Positions 37,898 through 50,040 of a DNA stretch of 64,000 nucleotides are shown here, piece by piece. Position 1 is the first letter of the stretch. Each line of letters starts with the position of its first letter. The stretch is taken from NCBI RefSeq assembly GCF_964340395.1, contig NC_135551.1, forward strand, positions 21,629,503-21,693,502. The letters run 5' to 3'. A program made the position numbers and the translations under genes. The stretch comes from Glandiceps talaboti (lineage: Eukaryota > Hemichordata > Enteropneusta > Spengelidae). The notes beneath the pieces are model-generated. The model ran no database searches. It was not told where the DNA came from and worked only from the letters and a program-made list of their open reading frames with translations.

Positions 37898-40133
37898 GGT
37901 GGCCCTAACACAAATGACAACCCGAATGACAGAAAACGAATGACAACATTTACAGTATGTAAACAGCGGAATGACACCCCTTTCTACATTCAGTTAGTTG
38001 AATGACACACTATGCGCTGTAAAACAAGTGGAATGACAGACGCCACTCTATAGCATAAATGGAATGACAGCCTTTTCAATGCTTTGAAACTAGAATGACA
38101 ACATTTACAGTATGTAAACAGTGGAATGACACCCATTTATACATCCAGTTAGTTGAATGACACCCTCTGCACTGTAAAACAAATGGAATGACAGCCGCCA
38201 CTCTATAGCATAAAGGGAATGACAGCATTTTCAATACTTTGGAACTGGAATGACAGCATTTCTAGTATGTAAACAGTGGAATGACAACCCTTTCTACAAT
38301 CAGTTAGTTGAATGACACACTCTGCACTGTAAAACCAGTGGAATGACAGCCGCCACTCTATAAAATAAATGAAATGACAGCATTTTCATTGCTTTGAAAC
38401 TGAAATGACAGCATTTCCAATATGTAAACAGTGGAATGACAACCTTTTCTACATTTAGTTAGTTGAATGACATCCATTGCACTGTAAAACAAGCCGAATG
38501 ACAGCCGCCACTCTATAGCATAAGTGGAATGACAGCATTTACAAAGACAACATTTCCAGTATTTTCAATGCTGTAATTTTTTACAGAGTGGCGGCTGTCA
38601 TTCCACTGGTTGTACAGTGCAGTGGGTGTCATTCAACTAACTGAATGTTGAAAAGGGTGTCATTCTACTATTTACCTACTGTAAAAGCTGTCATTCTGGT
38701 TTCAAAGAATTGAAAATGCTGTCATTCCACTTATGCTATAGAGTTTCGGCTGTCATTCCATCTGTTTTATAGTGCAGTGGGTGTCATTTAACTAACTGAA
38801 TATTGAAAAGGGTGTCATTCCACTGTTTACCTTCTGTAAATGCTGTCATTACAGGTTCAAAGCATTGTAAATGCTGTCATTCCACTTATGCTATAGATGT
38901 GGCTGTCATTCCACTTGTTTTACAGTGCGGTGGGCGTCATTCAAGTAACTGAATGTTTAAACGGGTGTCATTCCACTGTTTGCATATTCGAAATGCTTTC
39001 ATTCCAATTTCAAATAATTGAAAATGCTGTCATTCAACTTATGCTATAGAGTGGTGGCTGTCATTCCACTTGTTTTACAGTGCTGTGGATGTCATTCAAC
39101 TAACTGAATGTTGAAAAGGGTGTCATTCCACTGTTTACACACTGTAAATGCTGTCATTCCAGTTTCAAAGCATTGGAAATGCTGTCATTCCACTTATTTC
39201 ATAGAGTGTCGGCTGTCATTCCACTTGTTTTACAGTGCAGTGGGTGTCATTCAACTAACTGAATGTTGAAAAGGATGTCACTCAACTGTACATGTTTACC
39301 TACTGTAAATGCTGTCATCCCAATTTCAAAGCGTTGGAAATGCTGTCATTCCACTTATGCTATAGAGTGGTGGCTGTCATTACACTGGTTTTACAGTGTT
39401 CTGGGTGTAATTCACCTAACTGAATGATTAAAAGGGTGTCATTCCACTGTTTGCATACTGGAAATGCTGTCATTCCGGTTTCAAAGCATTGGAAATGGTG
39501 TCATTCCACTTATGCTATATAGTGGTGGCTGTCATTACACTGGTTTTACAGTGCTCTGGGTGTAATTCACCTAACTGAATGATGAAAAGGGTGTCATTCC
39601 ACTGTTTGCATACTGGAAATGCTGTCATTCCGGTTTCAAAGCATTGGAAATGGTGTCATTCCACTTATGCTATAGAGTGGTGGCTGTCATTACACTTGTT
39701 TTACATTGCGTCGGGTGTCATTCAACTAACTGAATGTTGAAAAGGGTGTCATTCCTCTGTTTACACACTGAATATGCTGTAATTCCAGTTTCAAAGCTTT
39801 GGGAATGCTGTCATTCCACTTATGCTATTGAGTGGTGGCTGTCATTCGACTTGTTTTACACTGTTGTGGATGTCATTCAACTAACTGAATGTTGAAAAGG
39901 GTGTCATTCCACTGTTTGCATACTGGAAATGCTGTCATTCCAGTTTCAAAGCATTGGAAATGCTGTCATCCACTATGCTATAGAGTGGCGGCTGTCATTC
40001 GACTTGTTTTACAGTGCAGAGGGTGTCATTCAACTAACTGAATGTTGAAAAGGGTGTCATTCCACTGTTTACACACTGTAAATGATGTCATTCGTTTTCT
40101 GTCATTCGGGTTGTCAATCGTTTTAGGGTCACC
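37898..40133. mobile_element. Foldback element built of 31-bp monomers in 155-bp higher-order repeats
   Basis: The two ends are inverted: GGTGGCCCTAACACAAATGA on the left, GGTGACCCTAAAACGATTGA reading inward on the right, then both continue CAACCCGAATGACAGAAAAC. The left arm (to about 38560) repeats a 155-bp unit; the landmark TTAGTTGAATGACA starts at 37994, 38149, 38304 and 38459. The right arm (38580 to the end) has the same unit reversed; its landmark falls at 38635, 38790, 38943, 39098, 39253, 39414, 39569, 39724, 39879 and 40032. Each unit is five 31-bp monomers that begin GAATGACA and differ over the other 23 bp. No ORF of interest. The structure fits Foldback-type DNA elements; no target-site duplication was seen. 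Confidence 0.85.
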
Positions 40134-40134
40134 C

Positions 40135-40387
40135 ATTCACGGAGGGCAGGGTGTATATGGCATTTGTGCCGTTATTAAAATAAATTGTCTTCTGTACATC
40201 ATCGTACATCGTACATCAGTGATTATCAGTTAAATCTACGATAATTTAGACTGTACACGGGGATTTATTACAGAGGCAAAATTGAGGTATTCAAAGTCGA
40301 AAGGAGAGTAAGCCCTTTATTGGTGGTGTGTAAGTTAACCTGACAAACAGACAAGAAATAGCAAAATTTTGTAAACCATTGAAAATT
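40135..40387 (+). repeat. Direct repeat flanking the foldback element, right copy
   Basis: Starts immediately at the right end of the foldback element with ATTCACGGAGGGCAGGGT. It differs from the left copy by small changes, such as a duplicated ATCGTAC block. Confidence 0.75.
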
Positions 40388-41000
40388 GCAAATTACAGTG
40401 ATTTGGGATACAACTAGCTATGGAGTCCTCAATGGACTTGATTTCGATGGACTTGAGATTTATTTATTTATTTATTTTGGTAAAAATGTCGGTCTAATTA
40501 TATGTATATTATAACCGTACAGTGACATTTACAAACTTGTCATCTGCGTTAATAGTAGGCCTGCTTGCAGACGGTGCACGTGTCTATATTACTGACACAA
40601 GAGACGGGAGGGACAATTGTTAGAATCGAGTCCCGGATTACTCCGTGTGCAAGCAGGACTACCTTAATAGCTCCAGTAGCCAACTGCATGGATTCCATGA
40701 TAGAGAGAATTGGTCATAGGCGATTAAAAGGTACAGTCGCGGTGCTCTGTTTGAAACCGATGCCTTGGAAAATTAACCATATGATCATGTCTATGTTTTC
40801 TTCTTTGTTACAATGGATTGCTGCATTCTATATATTACATGTAGTATTTCACCAGGACCCCGTGAGGACGTTTCGATACACGCTTTGCCAGTCTACGGGA
40901 GCGATTGGGGAACTCCGCAAGTCACAGTAGAATGATAAAGTTACTAATTCTCACCGGTAGACTAGCAGGCTACTGTACGCTGTGGTATCAGTAAACTCCA
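40388..41000 (+). repeat. Dispersed repeat R, partial forward copy
   Basis: Contains GTGATTTGGGATACAAC, GGACTTGAGATT and, at its end, AGGACGTTTCGATACACGCT, GCCAGTCTACGGGAGCGATT and a GGAACTCCGCAAGTCA-like block that match 56243-56370. An ORF through it (40565-40930) is not preserved in the other copies. Confidence 0.5.
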
Positions 41001-41990
41001 ACTAACATGCTTTCCGCCACCCGTCATTGTGCAACATTAGTATATACACATCATTACTAGTACTGTCAATACACTCTTTTCATCAACTTCCGGAGCATTT
41101 CGCTACCTGTCATGAGTGAGCGTTACTAGCCGCCATTGCCGTAAATGCACTCTTTCGAAAAGATTTTGTACTAGGAGGCCATTTCTGTACTTTGCGATAT
41201 AGAACGTCGACTAGTGCGTCGCCAAGTTCACGGTAAGTTGTTTTTTAAAACTAGTATTTAGGGTGGGTGTCTTTCGATAACACAATGGCGAATCGAAGTA
41301 GAGAAGAAAGCAGTGTAGTGAGAGATATCGTAGCCTGTCGAGTCTTAGAAGACGAGGGTTTTGATGGCAATTGATTATAAGAGACGTTTTAATACCTCTT
41401 GCATCTTTATGGGGGGGGGGGCTTATACACACCATAAACGGACAAGAGAATTGGTTAAATTAAACAATATGAAAGAAATGGTCGTTTGTCGTTCAAGAAT
41501 TAGCTGTTAGTCCATACGTACTAATAGTGGAGGTGTGTTGTGTATGTGTGTGGGGTGGAGGAGGTGGTGGTGGTGGTGATTTCCGATGTGTAAATTGGTG
41601 CCAATTATGTTAAAATGGAAAGTTGAGGAACCATATGTACATTTACTATTTCTTTAACTCAAGGCATGAGCATATGATAAAAACTTCGTAACACATATAT
41701 TGAAATTAGAAATTTTTCAAACTTTGTTTCCAGTCTTTGTTTTATATCAATGAACTCTCATGTACGTTCCTTATTGGTTTTATATACACCTGATAATTTA
41801 TGTATATAAATAGAATTCCTGATTTACCGACTAGAGTCTACTGTGGATCCAACTTCAAGACATTTGGTGATATGTATTGCCAACTAGGTCAGAATTGAAA
41901 TTTACTGGGTGCAAAAGTGACCAATTCCATAATTGTAGTGCTGTCACAGCAGGGTGCTATCATGTCCTGATTGTAGAAAGCCAGGGTATG
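41001..41990. other. Intergenic stretch without recognised gene
   Basis: A 29-codon frame ATGGCGAATCGAAGTAGAGA... (41284-41373) begins like a small exon but is not followed by a donor in a convincing context. Nothing else supported. Confidence 0.35.
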
Positions 41991-43640
41991 CTATTTGCTC
42001 GCCTTTTTAAACATGGTCCACCAGTTCCCACATAATAAAATCAAAGCAACAACTCTTTCTGATAGGCCATTATGTACACATACCCTGAATAAGACCTTGT
42101 GTGCTCAGTTAAAGATTTAGCATTCAGATTTTAATTTTTAAATTCAAACATTTTTTAGACAATCAAACCAACCTTATCTAATATAAAACCACACTATTTA
42201 CAGTATTTATATCAAGTTGTTGTATCCATTTTGTAGTTGGTGACTTAAATCACCGTTTTTAGCCTGTACGAAAGCACATGTGTGTGCTTTCGTGTCAGTC
42301 TGTCTGTCTGTCTGTCGGTCTGGCCACCTGTCAAATATATTCCTCTGCAACTGTTAGCCCAAAGCTAGAAATGGAGCATGTTATATATATGAATAACAGA
42401 AATATTACATTTTTGTTTTGAAACCCATTTAGTTTCATGATTGTAATTGTAAAACATTCAGTTTACCAGTGTGTGGTATACTCAATTCAGTGCCGGTTTG
42501 CACAGTATGCCACGAACCTATACTCTAGTATTTCAGCCACGTATAGTTGCAGAGACTGATAAACAACATTAGTACATGAGAATGAATTGAATGTGAATAG
42601 TAACACATGTAAATACACTAGTGAACGATATTCCTATACAATCTTTTTTCTTCTTTTGTCATTTGTCGTAGACGTGTATTCATTCTTTTAAAGAAACCAC
42701 ACAATACAAGAGGAAAATAAACAACTACAGTTGGTGCTTAGAGATGGTCTTAATATTTCGAATGGTATACTTATGTGCCAAACACACATGAGTTCAATTA
42801 TGCAGAATGTACTTCAAGCTACAGTTAGAACATACCTCAGACAGAAGTATGTTAAGACTGTAGTCATGGGGATATCATTGAAGTCTCAGAAGAAGGTAAA
42901 CCTGCATACAAAACTACAAAGTCAGCTGTAAAAGAAAAGGTGTAAAAAAAAGGTTGTGAAACATGGCAAAAAGTCAAGTACTGACTGTAGGACAATTTTG
43001 GTGTGTCTCCGAATAAACTACAAATGATAAAGAATGGCATGATACTTTACTGTGATACCCATAGAAGCCAGTGCGTGTAATAGGGACTTTGAACTATACA
43101 TTGCCACTGTGGTATTCCATGGAAACAGTGGTAACTGAACCTATATGACAGTAATATGTGCCAAATAGACAGATTCAATCATGGTATTGGTGTTGTTGTG
43201 CCTTGCTATGCCAATTTGTTTGTAATACATCATGAATAAAGAAGTATTGAAGGTCAAACTTTGTCGTTTTTCATATTGACAATTTACACATAATTTTGCA
43301 TATTTTGGAATTAGTTTGCTTTGTAAACAGCCCTCCCTCCTAGGTATTACAAATCCAATGTGACGTCAAACAGAGTTACCTACCCCACCTATTCTAAAAT
43401 TGAGCGTAATCGGAACCAGACATTTTTTTGTTAGGCCTTACAGTGTTGCAAGTTTTTTTTTTAATCAAACCCCGAGTGGGCTTGAACCAGGATAAACCTG
43501 GCAAACTTATACAACTTGTGATTTTAGAAATATGTTCCGGATTTGTTGGCTATTTCTGTTTTCGATTTTTTCTTGACTACAATGCACCAGTGAACTGTCT
43601 TCGCCAAAGCAACGTGTCTCAGGAGTATGAATGAACAGAC
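41990..43640 (+). repeat. Inner inverted duplication, right arm
   Basis: Reverse partner of 36170-37560, with the foldback element, its flanking direct repeats and a partial repeat R copy between the arms. It contains a CTGT/CTGTCTGT run at 42297-42318 and the inserted dispersed phrase of gene A intron 2 at 43381-43441. Confidence 0.6.
42660..42960 (+). pseudogene. Duplicated coding-like fragment of unknown family, copy 2
   Basis: Carries FEWYTYVPNTHEFNYAEC in one frame and DCSHGDIIEVSEEGKPAYKT then TKSAVKEK in another, against the copy at 36503-36790. Stops interrupt both. Non-functional in this form. Confidence 0.35.
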
Positions 43641-44340
43641 TACGTTTTCGACAAAACTAAGCACTTCTCAATGTTGTTGTATGTGTTAACATAATAGCCA
43701 GTTATTGTGTTACATGGCACATAGAAGACGATGTTTCATTTTATGCTGCACTACGAGCAACTTTCGTAAACTGGGAAACCACTCAACACCACACACGGCA
43801 TGGAGGGAATTAGATACATGTATGTGCAGGTATCAATACAACGTGTCTGAAGTTCTGCGTACATTACCATGCATCAGATACAATCCACAGTGCCAATTAA
43901 TTAGATGGCCTCGGTTTGACCGGTTTGCGAAGAATTCTTGCTGAGGCAAAGTTGGGAATTGAAAGGAGAAAAATGAGAGTTAGTCTTTAATTGGCGGCGT
44001 GTAGGTTTACATGATATTAAGTAGACAATAATTCGTGAACATTAATTTGTAAATCATTGAAAATTAAATAGTTAAGTTAGCGATTTGGGATTAAAAATTA
44101 AATGTCTTCAGGATTTCTATGGACTTGATTTTTCCTCGATTTGGTAAAAATGTCTGTCTAAGTACATGTATACCTGACGACGTACAGTGGCATTTCCACA
44201 GTTACTATAAATACTGACGTTGTGTATGTTCATGGATTCCATAATAGAGAGAAATATTTATCCGCTTAGCCTAATTCAAAAACATAGTCGTGGTGATCTG
44301 TTTAAAATTGGTGTCTTGGGCAGGTGACCATCAAATTGTG
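43441..44340 (+). repeat. Dispersed repeat R, forward copy
   Basis: Matches 55255-56220 in the same order: GAGTGGGC-AACCAGGATAAAC, ATGTTCCGGA, TTTTTCTTGACTA, GAATTCTTGC-GAGG, GGCGGCGTGTA and GGATTCCATAA. It has the opposite orientation to 35455-36200. Confidence 0.6.
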
Positions 44341-44344
44341 CCTA

Positions 44345-46150
44345 TAGTTTTCACCGGCGACTACAGGACTGAATATTCGCCGGTTCAAAATTTTCAGTTT
44401 TCCTCCCAACTTTATAAAATTTCAGTAGGATTTCATCGTCTCTGATAGAATTTGAATATACACTGAACAGACCGAGCCCACTTTCCCGTAGTTGTCCAAG
44501 GTACACATGAATTTAACAATTTCCATCCTAAAGATAAATACTGTGACTGAATTAAGTCATGTGTCGTTTATTTACGTTAGGAATGGATTCGGAGATTTAG
44601 AAAGTGGAGGATTGCAGAATGCGTAAAAAAAAAACTTTAAATTGTTTCCAAATCTTTTTTAAGTATCATAAGTATCGTGTTATCAACAACCAGTCTGAGA
44701 CTATCTACTAACAACATTTTGTTAATAATTTATAGTGCGAAAATCTGCTAACCAAAAGAGGGGTGGTGCATACCTGAGGGTGCAACTTCTGCAACTTCTC
44801 CTCTCACTACGATATCTTGCCAAGAGTCTTGCTTTTCTGTTGACTATAGCATGCTGAAAAATGGTCGAAATTCTCAAATGATAACAACGTTTACCAGGGA
44901 CAGCCCTCGGTGGGCATGCAGGGCCGACAAGAAATTGAATCTGAATAATTTAGGTATCTGAATATTATGCTGTCCACGTCTCCATTCCATGCACTGTTGT
45001 CAACGTTTGGAGTAAATGCTAGCGGATGAAAACCTAGCCTATATCCTTTGCTCAGCCCTGGTTTGCTTAGTTGCAATTGGTTTCTTCTATGTCCCCACAA
45101 CACTCCAAAAATCAACCATGCGAAGGATCAAGGCTAAAGCAAACGTGTACCTGTCATTACACGATGCAACTACATGTCGTATGCGTAATTCGAATATTAC
45201 GCGGACAACACGGGGGTTATAGCGAATGCTGTAGACTGCCTTTAGTTCATCGTGGAATCACATTTAGATGTCTATTCAAATGATTCCATGTCAGAAAAAG
45301 TGTCAGTACAGAGGGGAACCAGAATACCCGTGGAACCGCACTCTTCGCACGTACAGCCAAATTTAATGAAACTCTTGACTAGTGTAGGACTCGAACACCG
45401 ACCCATGGGCCTGGCATGGGGATCGGTCCCCATGCCGGTCCTCACTGTATTTCACCGCTAATGAAGGTTGTCCCGATTCCGATTTTATCTTCCTGACTAG
45501 TTCATTCAATTCCATGTTCTGCTAATGTGATCGAGTCGTGTCCACTTTTAAATGCTGGGTCAGATATGGGCCAATACTATTTACTAAGAATATTTGATCA
45601 AACCAGACACTTTGTACCATGTACCATGCGCTCATACTGAAGTTTGCAATTCGTGAGATTTCACATTCTCGCAAACAGAGCATATTTTTCCTCTGACGCT
45701 ACCGTAACGATGACGCGTGCATCAGTCAGGGTTTGTAAACGCAATGCAATCGTGGCCATACAGCTAGCATACACCACAGCTTTGCGCTGGCGGATTTCGA
45801 CCAACGTCCCGAGACCGATACGAGGAGGAACGTTTAGTCGGACCTAGTCGAAATCTACCAGCGCGAAGGATCTAGGTTAGGCGACCACGATACCAACCAT
45901 CAGGAAGTTTCTTTGGGGAGGGGGTGTCTAATTTAGATGTTGTACAGGGGATACACTGTATTTCTTTATTGATGTGTAATCGGGTTCTATGTACGTGCGT
46001 GTCTTAAAGTCTACATTGACTTCATTTTATCTTTCCATGCATTGTGCCGCCTTTCCTTTCACTTAAATGTCATGATCATGTCACTCATTCAGAATATTTA
46101 TTGCAGTCCTTGTATAATAGTTAGGCCTGGTACTGCAATGGTTATTTTTA
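44345..46150. other. Intergenic stretch without recognised gene
   Basis: Several 60-75-codon frames on both strands, without recognisable motif. I see no tRNA or transposon here. Confidence 0.4.
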
Positions 46151-46155
46151 AGTGG

Positions 46156-46737
46156 TGTTACTTTTCGTCTTCGCACACAGCTGACAGACCAAGTAACTGC
46201 ACTCGAATCACTCTCACACCTTATGTCCGACTCAACTTCTGTACCGACTCAATTTCTGTATGTACCGGGATCACCACTTGAACCTTAGGGAATTAGCTCA
46301 GACTATGCACAGTTTGTGTTTAAAGGTCTACACCGGAAACCAAGGCAAGCACCTAGCAAGTGCCTCGTTCATTGACTTCCCCGAAGTCAAGTGCCCCCTG
46401 CTGCCAGTCCCAAGTGTTCTTTTTTGTGACGTCCTTAAAGTCTAAATTTACATTACGCATGGCCAATGGCCAAATAATTAATGCAGACCATATTAAAGTC
46501 TGCAAGAGGTGTTACCATGCCCAATAGACTATTCTCAAAACATTGATGAACGATCACTATGAATCCTAGCTATTTATGAAATACAGACTGTCGTCTAATG
46601 TACTCGAGTACGTTTAGAATATTGTGGTCTGAATCCGATATCCTTGAGACAGTCTGTTGACCTTTCAGTCAAACTAGGACATGCGATGTTGTTAAAATAT
46701 TGAATTTACTGAAATTATGAATATGTCATCTGTGACA
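46156..46737 (-). repeat. 3' LTR (in element orientation)
   Basis: TGTTACTTTTCGTC at the left edge and CATCTGTGACA at the right edge. Short ORFs inside it are repeated in the other LTR and are not coding evidence. Confidence 0.88.
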
Positions 46738-49456
46738 CTTTACCCTACGTCCCCGTCACACATTAAAATATCCAAAATAATTTGCCTTTCATAAATGAAA
46801 ATAGAAAAGAAGAGTAATTAACGCTGTTTCGTATTTCGTGTTAGAAATATAAAAGTTAAACGACCCTTGAAAACTAAGATTTAATTTTTACTAAAATCTC
46901 AAATTCCGAATCAGATATACTTATTTCGTCAACATGTACTTCAATGAAGAAATGACATCAAAGATAGACATCACAGATAAATAGAAAATTGAATCGTAGA
47001 ATAATTATATCCTGAGTTGGCTATTGAATTGTGTACTTCTCAATCACATCACAAACATACGTTCGACTGGCCAGTCTTTTTCATTCATTCACACAAACAT
47101 ACTGATAGATATGACCATACATAAAGTACCGTTCGGGCCCCCACTATTTTCATTAACACTACCGGACAAGTACATTCATCAATAGAATTCTCAGGTTTAA
47201 ACAGTTTTGCTAGGAATTTCATATCTGCAGCACTTAAAAGTTGAACATAAAGAAATATAAATAGAAGAATGTTATAATGTTGACCAAGATATATCCGATT
47301 CATCGTGTTCATAACTAGATTATAAGATAAGTATTCCTATCTGAAAGAAATGTAGGTATATGTCTCGTAAAATCAAATGATGACATTAAATATCTATGCT
47401 ATGAATAAACATTAACTCTTAAATATTTCATCACACCAATATTGAAAATTGTCATTGACAAATGTCAGCATGCCATATTCGTGATCATATTTGAAATTGA
47501 ATCTTTAACTGCAGACGAAATCAGTATTATGAAAAAATGTGTAGCATGAAATTGTGTGATAAACTATTGATGTCAATGATGTCGTCTGTGTTTAGCGAAG
47601 TCAAAATTAGCCAGTCAATTATATTCAAGTAATCTAAGTCCAATAACTTGTGATTTCACCCTGGTATCAACTATCAAGAACACTGTCCTCCAGCTATTAT
47701 TAATGTATATCCTTAAGTTACACTAACTAGCCAGCAGTTACAGTCATCAAGAAAAGTCAGTTGCGCCGACACAATCATTGTCGTGTAAGAAACCCTACAA
47801 TATTTAAACCGACATTACAGGCATCTTAGCTGTTCATCCATGTTTAAAATTTGACATCTTCAGTATGTTAACGACTTGTACAGAACTAGTAAGACCATTA
47901 ACATTAATCCAATAAGTCAACTAAGTTTTTATTACAAGTAGCGTGATCGACCATAAGTAGGTTGGCAATTGTCTCCTTGCAATTCAATATACCCTTTGAA
48001 TCAATACCACTAGAAATTATGCACGCAGCTCAAGTGAAAATAGTCCTTTCTCATCGAGTATATGGGTGCAATTTTCTTTGTATCTATAAATGATTATGGA
48101 CATTTTTGTTTGCCCTTTGGTGACCCTATAATTGGAACCGGTGCACGTTTGAGGACCTCTAATGCAGCTTTGTTCAGATTCTGACTAGGTTCCCATGAGT
48201 TTTTGTCGGATAAAAATCCGGCCCACTTGATAAGATTTTGCAATTGACCATTTTTGTACCGTCCTTTTATACTTTTCTCTATACAAAAACAGCAACTTTA
48301 CGTCATCTACGATTGAAAAAGAAACTTGAACGACTAGCAGTTCATCTGAGGAATTTCATAAATTCTTGCGGAATTTGAAAGGAATTTTACATAGACAATA
48401 ATACCGCTCATTTCGGTCGGATCCCTGTTTTACACTCAAATTTGAATTCAAATAGTTATCTCGTACAGCAGATTCAATATAATACTATATCAACATGGTT
48501 CCTTTCTTTACTGTAGGAACTTTAAATCACAAAGTCCGACTTAACGTGTGAGCAACGCATTTATCTGTAGCGTGTTCGGCTCACAGCAACTCAGAGTCAA
48601 TACAACTTCGAGGAGTTTCCAATACTCCATACTTCGATAAATATTCTTATTAAACCTAAAATTTTCTGCATAGATAAATCAATGATATTATTTCTGCTTG
48701 TACGCGACCACAGAGATGTAAAACAGCATCACTGAAATGGTTCTGATAAAAGAAATAGATTTCAAGAATTGTTCGTCTCAAACTAAATCGAGCATACAAT
48801 TATCATTTCTTACACATGTCTCATGATTAGCTTTGTACACACAGTAACAAAATCGCCGATCATGAATAGAAATGAATTGAGCAAAAAAAATGTCAATCTT
48901 TGAAAAAGGTTTTACTCCCGTATGATTAATGAGTTCTTTGTCCATCAAAAGTCTTAAATATGTACTTCACGAGCAAACTACTGCGTCCTGCTGTATAAGC
49001 GTCCGATCTTTTTTGAAAATTAAACTGATCTTGTAGCAATCGAATGTCAGCTGGTCGCGTTGAAGGCTTCACTTCGAAGTTTGTCATAGTCTTTATCGTT
49101 GTCTCGTTATTCAAAATTCCACGCTTTCAGACACAATCTCTCCTTAAAACTTAATCTCTTCTGCAATTTTATATTCCGTTACTGCAATGGTAGCTGTTCT
49201 AGTTCGAGTAGGATTCCCACCATTGGCACATCGTTAGGTTTCCTTTCGAAAAGTTCTCGAATCTTCTCCGAATTCTTTTTTGTACATACTTTTCCTTCTC
49301 GTGCAAGGCATTATTTCTTCGTTACAGTGTTAATTTGTTTTACTCACGCAGTGGGGTTGTGTTTTTCTTCTTAAAGGTTGTCGGTAAGTCTTCGTAAGGT
49401 TCAAACTTGATTCATTATACTCATAAATGGGTGTTCAAGCTCCGGATCGCCACCAA

Positions 49457-50036
49457 TGTTACTTTTCGTCTTCGCACACAGCTGACAGACCAAGTAACTG
49501 CACTCGAATCACTCTCACATCTTATGTCCGGCTCAACTTCTATACCGACTCAATTTCTGTATGTACCGGGATCACCACTTGAACCTTAGGAAATTAGCTC
49601 AGACTACACACAGTTTGTGTTTAAAGATCTACACTGGAAACCAAGGCAAGCACCTAGCAAGTGCCTCGTTCATTGACTTCCCCGAAGCCAAGTGCCCCCT
49701 GCTGCCAGTCCCAAGTGTTCTTTATTGTGACGTCCTTAAAGTCTAAATTTACATAACGCATGGCCAATGGCCAAATAATTAATGCAGACCATATTAAAGT
49801 CTTCAAGAGATGTTACCATGCCCAAAAGACTATTCTCAAAATATTGATGAATGATCACTATGAATCCTAGCTATTTATGAAATGCAGACTGTCGCCTAAT
49901 GTACTCAAGTACGTTTAGAATCTTGTGGTCTGAATCCGATATCCTTGAGACTGTCTGTTGACCTTTCAGTCAAACTAGGACATGCGATGTTGTTAAAATA
50001 TTGAATTTATTGAAATTATGAATGTCATCTGTGACA
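49457..50036 (-). repeat. 5' LTR (in element orientation)
   Basis: Begins TGTCACAGATGACATTC on the minus strand and is followed by the primer-binding site. Scattered substitutions and small indels against its partner show that the insertion is not very recent. Confidence 0.88.
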
Positions 50037-50040
50037 GTGG

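Larger units (their letters stand above)
46156..50036 (-). mobile_element. Non-autonomous LTR retrotransposon, minus strand
   Basis: Two direct repeats, 46156-46737 (582 bp) and 49457-50036 (580 bp), both TG...CA on either strand and clearly alike throughout. A 4-bp GTGG at 46152-46155 and 50037-50040 is the target duplication. Read on the minus strand, the 5' LTR ends ...AAAAGTAACA. One base later comes TGGTGGCGATCCGG (49455-49442), a good tRNA primer-binding site. At the other end a purine-rich GGGTAAAG abuts the 3' LTR. These fix the orientation. The 2.7-kb interior has many stops and no gag, protease, RT or integrase motif, so it depended on another element. Confidence 0.88.

Noticed and set aside
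37930-40110. CRISPR-like array of constant 8-bp boxes and 23-bp variable segments
   Set aside because: The variable segments recur in the same order every 155 bp and the arms are inverted. The genome is eukaryotic, and the box is too short for a CRISPR repeat.
40565-40930. 121-codon ORF
   Set aside because: Lies in dispersed repeat R; the frame is not kept in the copies at 35.5, 44.0 and 56.2 kb.
45360-45440. Possible tRNA around GGACTCGAACACCGACC
   Set aside because: Resembles a T-arm but I could not pair a full cloverleaf around it.
46260-46445. 61-codon ORF repeated at 49561-49746
   Set aside because: The pair is simply the two LTRs; it is antisense to the element and has no motif.
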